Positions 53,462 to 58,529 of a DNA stretch of 58,529 nt are shown here, piece after piece. This DNA is from Nocardia kruczakiae NBRC 101016. Its GTDB lineage: Bacteria > Actinomycetota > Actinomycetes > Mycobacteriales > Mycobacteriaceae. The notes under the pieces were generated by a model, which worked only from the letters and a program-made list of their open reading frames with translations, was not told the DNA's origin and did no database searches. The stretch's first letter is position 1, and each line of letters opens with the position of its first letter. Both the position numbers and the translations under genes were made by a program. The stretch spans positions 1 to 58,529 of the forward strand of contig NZ_BDBL01000049.1 of the NCBI RefSeq assembly GCF_001612965.1, given 5' to 3'.

Positions 53462-54478
53462 GTGACGACGATGTCCGTTGCCGCGACGCCGGAAGTAGAC
53501 CCTGTGGTCGCCGAGGCCATGGAATACGCCCAGAAGCTGCTCCTGCTGTCCGAGGGTTCGGTCAACAAGCACTTCGATCCGTTCACCGACATCGACTGGG
53601 ACAACCCCGATTTCGCCGCGACCGCCGGCGAGAAGCGGTGGATTCTTCCGGAATCCGCCGACCCGCTGGGGCGTCACCCCTGGTACAAGGCGCTGTCGGA
53701 CGAGCAGAAGATCGCCCTCGGCAAGTACCGCCAGGCCAATGTCGCCAAGGTCGGCCTGCAGTTCGAGTCGATCCTGATCAGCGGTATGGTCACGCACAAC
53801 TTCAGCCTGCCCAACGGCTCGCCCGAGTTCCGGTACTGCTCCCACGAGATGATCGAGGAGCACAACCACACCCTGATGTTCCAGGAGATGGTCAACCGGA
53901 TCGGCATCGACGTGCCGGGCATGGGCCCGCTGGTCCGTAAGCTCCGTTACTTCGCCGCGCCGGTCGCCGCCCGGTTCCCGAACCTGTTCTTCATGGCGGT
54001 CCTCGCCGGTGAGGAGCCGATCGACCACATCCAGAAGCAGATCCTGCGCTCCGGCGAGGAAGTGCATCCGATCATGCGCGGTGTCATGGCGATCCACGTC
54101 GCCGAGGAGGCGCGCCACATCTCCTTCGCGCACGAATTCCTGAAGAAGCATGTGCCGGAGTCGAATCCGGCCGCGAAGTTCGTGCTGTCGCTGGCCATGC
54201 CGATCGTGATGTGGATCCTCGGCCGGTCCATCGCCACCCCGCCGAAGTCGTTCTTCAAGGAGTTCGACATCCCGGAGGACGTCCGCAAGGAACTGTTCTA
54301 CGGCTCCGCGGAGGCGCAGCAGACCTTCGCCGACTACTTCATCGACGTGCGGGCGCTGGCCAAGGAACTGGGCCTGATGAACCCGATCTCGAAGAACGTC
54401 TGGAAGCTGCTGAAGATCGACGGTCCGGCCAGCCGGTACCGCTCCGAGCCGCAGCGCGCCAAGACCAAAGCCGCCTGA
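53462..54478 (+). CDS. AurF-like di-iron oxygenase
   Basis: A 338-residue helical protein of the p-aminobenzoate N-oxygenase (AurF)/ferritin-like group. Di-iron ligands should be in HEMIEEHNHTLMFQEM (about 129-144) and HVAEEARHISFAHEF (about 210-224), the two E-x-x-H motifs of the family, with further Glu/His in ESILISGMVTHN and AGEEPIDH. The start is GTG 53462 (GGAG at 53453-53456) or ATG 53471. It would oxidise an amine or C-H bond with O2. The fprB-type reductase starts 15 bases downstream and is the evident electron donor; a similar pairing (Rv0885-fprB) occurs in M. tuberculosis. Confidence 0.88.
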   Translation: MTTMSVAATPEVDPVVAEAMEYAQKLLLLSEGSVNKHFDPFTDIDWDNPDFAATAGEKRWILPESADPLGRHPWYKALSDEQKIALGKYRQANVAKVGLQFESILISGMVTHNFSLPNGSPEFRYCSHEMIEEHNHTLMFQEMVNRIGIDVPGMGPLVRKLRYFAAPVAARFPNLFFMAVLAGEEPIDHIQKQILRSGEEVHPIMRGVMAIHVAEEARHISFAHEFLKKHVPESNPAAKFVLSLAMPIVMWILGRSIATPPKSFFKEFDIPEDVRKELFYGSAEAQQTFADYFIDVRALAKELGLMNPISKNVWKLLKIDGPASRYRSEPQRAKTKAA

Positions 54479-54492
54479 AGGGTAGCCATACA

Positions 54493-56076
54493 GTGCCGTA
54501 TGTAGTCACCCAGTCGTGCTGCAGCGACGCCTCGTGCGTCTACGCATGCCCGGTCAACTGCATTCATCCCACGCCCGACGAACCGGACTTTCTGACGGCG
54601 GAGATGTTGTACGTCGACCCCGCGGCATGCGTGGACTGCGGAGCGTGTGCCACGGCCTGCCCGGTGGACGCCATCACCTCCTCGAAGAAGCTCACTGCGG
54701 AGCAGAAGCCGTTCATCGAGATCAACGCCGATTTCTATCGTCAGGCGCGCCCGCGTCCCCTGTTGGCCAAGCCGGTGCCCGCCGCCGAGGTCGACACCGA
54801 TCGGGGCGCGATGCGCGTCGCGATCGTGGGTTCGGGCCCCTCGGCGATGTATGCCGCCGACGAGCTGCTCACCCAGCCGGACGTGACGGTGACGGTGTTC
54901 GACCGGCTGCCGGTGCCCTACGGCCTGGCCCGCCACGGTGTCGCACCCGACCACACCCGGACCCGGCAGGTGAGCCGGTTGTTCGATGTGATCTCCGCCC
55001 AGCCCGGATTCGGGTCGTACCTGAATGTGGCGGTGGGCGACGATATCTCGCACGCCGAAGTGCTCGACCACTTCGACGCGGTGATCTACGCCGTGGGCGC
55101 CTCCTCCGACCGCAAACTCGGAATTCCCGGCGAGGGGCTGCCCGGCAGCCTGTCCGCGACCGAGTTCGTGGCCTGGTACAACGGTCATCCCGACTATGCG
55201 CAGCGCAGTTTCGATCTGACGCAGCGGCGCGCGGTGATCGTCGGCAACGGCAACGTCGCGCTCGACGTGGCCCGGATTCTCACCATGGATCCCGAACTGC
55301 TCGATGCCACCGAGGTGTCACCGGCGGCGCTGGACGCACTGCGGCACAGCAAGATCGAGGAAGTGGTGATCGTGGGTCGCCGCGGCCCGGCCGAATCCGC
55401 CTTCACCGTCCCCGAATTCGTGGGGTTGCTCGGCTCGGATCTCGACATCGTCGTGGAAGGTGATGTGCCGGAACCGACTCCGGACCTGCCGCAGAAGGTC
55501 GAGCAGAAGCTGAAGTTGCTGCGCAGTGTGGCCGACCGCCCGGTGGGCGCACGCAAGCGCATCGTCTTCCGCTATCTGTCCTCGCCGGTGGCGCTGGTCG
55601 GCACCGACCGGGTGACCGGAATCGAGCTGGTGCGCAACGAACTCGTCACCGACGAGGCCGGTGTCACCCGGGCCGTCGCGACGGACGAGACCGAGACCCT
55701 CGACACCGCACTGGTTCTCGCCTCGGTGGGTTACCGCGGCGTGGCCGTGCCCGGGGTGCCGTTCGACGAGCGCGCCGGTGTCATCCCGAACGCCGACGGC
55801 CGGGTGCTCGAATCCGCCGACGGCGCGGTGGTTCCGGGAACCTACGTGACCGGCTGGATCAAGCGTGGTCCTACGGGTTTCATCGGCACCAACAAGTCCT
55901 GTGCACAGCAGACGGTGCGGCAGCTGGTCGACGACTTCAACGCCGGCCGTCTGCGCCGGCCCACCGCCGACGCCACCGATTTCGATCGGCTGGTCCAGCG
56001 CCGCCGCCCCGACGCGGTGCGCGGCGGTGCCACGGCCCAGCCGTGGTGGAAGCGCAAGCTGCTCGCTCGCTCCTGA
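54493..56076 (+). CDS. fprB: Ferredoxin plus ferredoxin-NADP reductase fusion (FprB-type)
   Basis: A 527-residue protein. Residues 1-75 are a bacterial ferredoxin with two clusters (CCSDASCVYACPVNC and CVDCGACATACPVDA). Residues about 110-527 are an adrenodoxin-reductase-like flavoprotein: FAD motif RVAIVGSGPSAMYAADEL, VPYGLARHGVAPDH, NADP motif AVIVGNGNVALDVARIL and GWIKRGPTGFIGTNK. It moves electrons between NADPH and the built-in ferredoxin and onward to a partner, here most likely the AurF-like oxygenase. GTG 54493 gives the usual PYVVTQSCC start. A perfect 30-base palindromic terminator ends the operon. Confidence 0.94.
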   Translation: MPYVVTQSCCSDASCVYACPVNCIHPTPDEPDFLTAEMLYVDPAACVDCGACATACPVDAITSSKKLTAEQKPFIEINADFYRQARPRPLLAKPVPAAEVDTDRGAMRVAIVGSGPSAMYAADELLTQPDVTVTVFDRLPVPYGLARHGVAPDHTRTRQVSRLFDVISAQPGFGSYLNVAVGDDISHAEVLDHFDAVIYAVGASSDRKLGIPGEGLPGSLSATEFVAWYNGHPDYAQRSFDLTQRRAVIVGNGNVALDVARILTMDPELLDATEVSPAALDALRHSKIEEVVIVGRRGPAESAFTVPEFVGLLGSDLDIVVEGDVPEPTPDLPQKVEQKLKLLRSVADRPVGARKRIVFRYLSSPVALVGTDRVTGIELVRNELVTDEAGVTRAVATDETETLDTALVLASVGYRGVAVPGVPFDERAGVIPNADGRVLESADGAVVPGTYVTGWIKRGPTGFIGTNKSCAQQTVRQLVDDFNAGRLRRPTADATDFDRLVQRRRPDAVRGGATAQPWWKRKLLARS

Positions 56077-56093
56077 GCCGGACATCGCGACCG

Positions 56094-56123
56094 ACCGCCC
56101 CGATCCGTACGGATCGGGGCGGT
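56094..56123. terminator. 30-base perfect palindrome, terminator of fprB
   Basis: Two 15-base arms (56094-56108 and 56109-56123, centred on CGTACG) form a perfect hairpin, 17 bases after the fprB stop, followed by TGTCGTTT. It is among the strongest terminators in the window. Confidence 0.85.
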
Positions 56124-56477
56124 TGTCGTTTCGGCAACCATCCAGTCATTCGGCATGACCGCCTCGAATTCGGGCTCGTGAATGTCATTGTCGCAATTCC
56201 ATAGAAAACCGGTCGGTATTCCGTGGCATCAGCTGTGAAATGGCCAGTTTTGCCAGCTATTCTCCTGCGGTAAGTGAATTCAGCCTTCCGATCTTGTCCT
56301 CCACTGGGTACTAGCAGGTCTTTTGTGTGTTCGGCCGGTGAGTATGAAAGCTTTTCCGCCCATTCGATTTCCGTGATCGAGACCGAACAGCTAACCTGTG
56401 TTCGCTATTTGGTAAACGACCGCGACCACATGGTTGAACCACTGGGGCCGTGGTCTCGGTGCGTTGACGGGATGGCA
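56124..56477 (+). promoter_or_regulatory. A/T-richer control region of the second Hsp70-like gene
   Basis: I see no gene in these 354 bases. The composition drops to about half A+T between 56160 and 56430. CGAACA (56384-56389) - 9 bases - TGTTCG (56399-56404) is a perfect dyad about 75 bases before the gene. The CCGGTCGGT motif near 56210 also occurs upstream of the first Hsp70-like gene, near 49686. The region may bind a xenogeneic silencer-type protein such as Lsr2. Confidence 0.4.
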
Positions 56478-58529
56478 ATGACGGTTGGCTTCGGCATGAG
56501 CATCGGCACAGTGAATTCCGTGTGGGCGGCGACTGCCGGTGACCGCGACCGTCCGGCGGTCCGCGTGCGCCGCACGGCGGTCACCGTCGACCGATCCGGC
56601 GCGGTGCGAGTCGGGGGAGCGCCTCGATTCGCGCCGGTGGTCACGGATTTCGCCGATCTCACCCGGACGCGAGAGCCGGAGTCGCTGGGCGGACGGATCC
56701 GATCGTCGGCCGACCTGGTGGCCGCGGTGGCGACCTGCCTGATCGATGCCAGCGATCCGGAGGCCGGGCCGGTCCTCACCTATCCCGCCTGCTATACCGA
56801 CCGGCAGATCGCATCGCTGCGGTACGCGCTGCATCGCCGTGGCGCCTTCGATGTGATTCTGATGCCCGAACCGGTGGCCGCCGTGGAATGGCTGGACGAC
56901 GAATACGGCGTCACCGCAAGCAGTTCCACGCTGGTCTACGACCTGGGGGCCAACAGTCTGGACGTCGCGGTGGTCCGGACCGAGGCCGAGTGGAATCAGC
57001 GCGGAGTGCTCGGTTCGGCGCTGCGATCCGATGCCTACGGCGGCCGGCCGCTGGGCGCCGTCCTGGCACGCTACGCACGGACGCTGGCTCCGGACGTGCC
57101 GGCCCCGGTGTCGAAGGTGGTGCCGGCGGAGGACACTCGTCGCCTGCGTATGTGGCATGTACGCAATTCCCTTCGGGTGGTGCGCGAGTGCCTGAAGACC
57201 GCGCGGGTGACCATCGACGACATCGACCGCGTGCTGCTGGTCGGGGGCGCCGCGCGGCCGGCCGAGGTCGCCGAGGTGCTGGCCGAATTGGGCCCCCCGG
57301 TAATCGTTGCGGCGGATCCGGCGCATACGGTCGCGACCGGTGCCGCCATCGCCTCGGCTCGATTCGCCACGAGCAACAGCACTGTCGGGCGGTATGCCCG
57401 GGGTGCCGCGGCCGTGTCCTCCGCCGCGGTCGTCTCCGCCCTCGCGATGTCGGCGGCGACGATGATCGGCGGTGGCCCGGTCGGCACCGACGGGCCGATC
57501 ATGGAATTCGCCCCCGCGCTGGCCGGTCCGGCGGACGCGTTGCGGGAGCAGGTCGGTGAGCTGCCGCCAACGCCGGGATTCGGGGCCGGATTCGCGGCGC
57601 TGGCGGCGCGCGCCGATACCCTGATGGGCACCTCGCTATCCGGTTTGCGCGGCTACGCCGGTGCGGCGCACGACTTTTCGCGCAGCATGACCGATCGGGT
57701 GGAGAACGCGCTGCGTGACTACGGTGCCGTGACGCCTTGCGTGCCGCCCCGCGCGAGGACCTACTCCGATCCGGCGCGTTTCACCAACCCCATGCCGTTC
57801 GTGAACTCGGGTGCGGCGGCGCTCCTGGCCGCGGGCGCCGCGGCCCGTAACCTGCCCGGCACGGGACATCCCGGTGAGCCGGGATCCGGTGACCAGGGCA
57901 CCCCGCCCGGCGGCGGCTCGACCCCCGGAGACCCGTCGAAGCCAGGGAATCCGGCGCCGAAACCCGCCGGTTCAGCGGACGGTTCGATCACGCCCGCGCC
58001 CACCGGTGCGACGTCCGGAGATTCGCATTCCGGCGATACCGCATCCACTCCGGGATCGGGACACTCGAGCGGCACCGCGGACAGCGGTGCGGGACCGGGC
58101 GCGACGTCGGACGCCGACTCGAATCCGGCCGGAAATTCCGGTACGCCGTCGAACGGCTCGGGCTCGACCAGCGCCGAATCGCCTGGGCCGCATGGGGATT
58201 CCGCGAACTCGGGTGGTAGCCAGAACTCGGGCGCAGAGAACTCGGGAGCCGCGAACTCGGGCGCGGCACACTCCGATGACGCCACGAACTCCGACACCGG
58301 AACGAACCCCGGTGGTGCCGGAACGACCGGCGACGGCACGAATCCGAACGGTACGGCGAGCGCGGGGGACCACGCGCAGCCCGGCACGTCGGCTCCCGCG
58401 GGTGGCGGCACCGATTCCGCGCCGGCGGCAGGTGCCCAATCCGGCCCCGGCACATCGTCTTCCGATACCGCGCCGGGTGCGGGAACGGCCCACACCCCCG
58501 GACCCGGGGGCGGCACGGCCACACCTCCC
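56478..58529 (+). CDS. Hsp70-like ATPase with membrane segment and long disordered tail, cut by window end
   Basis: At least 684 residues, open to the window edge. Residues 1 to about 300 are an Hsp70-like nucleotide domain: MTVGFGMSIGTVNSVWAA (Asp of the phosphate-1 motif is Ser), LVYDLGANSLDVAVV, EPVAAVEW and VLLVGGAARPAEV. A hydrophobic segment follows (about 305-330, ARGAAAVSSAAVVSALAMSA). After a structured stretch to about residue 470, the rest is low complexity: Gly/Ser/Thr/Pro/Asn-rich with repeated NSG units, with no stop before the edge. It lacks the substrate-binding domain. ATG 56472 (two residues longer) is also possible. The tail would be extracytoplasmic if the helix spans the membrane. 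Confidence 0.75.
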   Translation, partial: MTVGFGMSIGTVNSVWAATAGDRDRPAVRVRRTAVTVDRSGAVRVGGAPRFAPVVTDFADLTRTREPESLGGRIRSSADLVAAVATCLIDASDPEAGPVLTYPACYTDRQIASLRYALHRRGAFDVILMPEPVAAVEWLDDEYGVTASSSTLVYDLGANSLDVAVVRTEAEWNQRGVLGSALRSDAYGGRPLGAVLARYARTLAPDVPAPVSKVVPAEDTRRLRMWHVRNSLRVVRECLKTARVTIDDIDRVLLVGGAARPAEVAEVLAELGPPVIVAADPAHTVATGAAIASARFATSNSTVGRYARGAAAVSSAAVVSALAMSAATMIGGGPVGTDGPIMEFAPALAGPADALREQVGELPPTPGFGAGFAALAARADTLMGTSLSGLRGYAGAAHDFSRSMTDRVENALRDYGAVTPCVPPRARTYSDPARFTNPMPFVNSGAAALLAAGAAARNLPGTGHPGEPGSGDQGTPPGGGSTPGDPSKPGNPAPKPAGSADGSITPAPTGATSGDSHSGDTASTPGSGHSSGTADSGAGPGATSDADSNPAGNSGTPSNGSGSTSAESPGPHGDSANSGGSQNSGAENSGAANSGAAHSDDATNSDTGTNPGGAGTTGDGTNPNGTASAGDHAQPGTSAPAGGGTDSAPAAGAQSGPGTSSSDTAPGAGTAHTPGPGGGTATPP

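Overview
The window is high-GC, densely coded DNA from a mycolic-acid actinomycete and looks most like Nocardia or a close relative. Three things point there. The block from proA to cysA (about 20.3-49.5 kb) follows the gene order I remember from Mycobacterium tuberculosis (proA, MoxR, VWA, nadD, rsfS, gpgP, octT, degV, comEA, comEC, holA, rpsT, lepA, treH, subI-cysT-cysW-cysA). There are two F420-type oxidoreductase domains and an iniA homologue. Many genes also carry a TANNNT box 6-8 nt before the start codon, the actinobacterial leaderless-mRNA pattern. I see no tRNA, rRNA, CRISPR array, insertion sequence or prophage.

Layout. 1-2.7 kb: a truncated NAD(P)-binding oxidoreductase faces hsaA-hsaD, the hydroxylase and meta-cleavage hydrolase of steroid ring A/B degradation. 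2.8-9.3 kb: a LuxR-type ATPase regulator, an F420-dependent LLM oxidoreductase, an MmcQ/YjbR protein, ribBA, a methyltransferase behind a MerR/SoxR-like operator, and a PadR regulator. 9.35-14.6 kb: an IclR regulator divergent from hsaB-kshA-(small Cys protein)-kshB-hsaC, the rest of the steroid-ring module. 14.7-20.2 kb: an old-yellow-enzyme fused to an F420-type nitroreductase domain, its divergent TetR regulator with two operators, ribokinase, an SRPBCC protein and a drug-efflux MFS protein.

20.3-37.8 kb is conserved housekeeping: proline synthesis, a MoxR/CoxE-like pair, NAD synthesis, ribosome silencing, methylglucose-lipopolysaccharide precursor enzymes (gpgP, octT), DNA uptake, DNA polymerase delta, S20 and EF4. 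Between lepA and trehalase sits a two-gene iniB/iniA-like unit. The sulfate ABC operon (45.4-49.5 kb) is preceded by a leaderless cysteine-containing leader peptide.

49.9-58.5 kb is accessory again: two divergent Hsp70-like ATPases, each with a membrane segment (one with a long disordered tail running off the window), flanking a GntR-MFS unit and an AurF-like di-iron oxygenase paired with an FprB-type ferredoxin reductase. The iniB/iniA-like pair and the two Hsp70-like proteins share altered nucleotide-binding motifs, and three of the four proteins carry or adjoin long Pro/Thr/Ser/Gly-rich extensions. Together they are the least conventional content here and the best candidate for an undescribed envelope-associated system.
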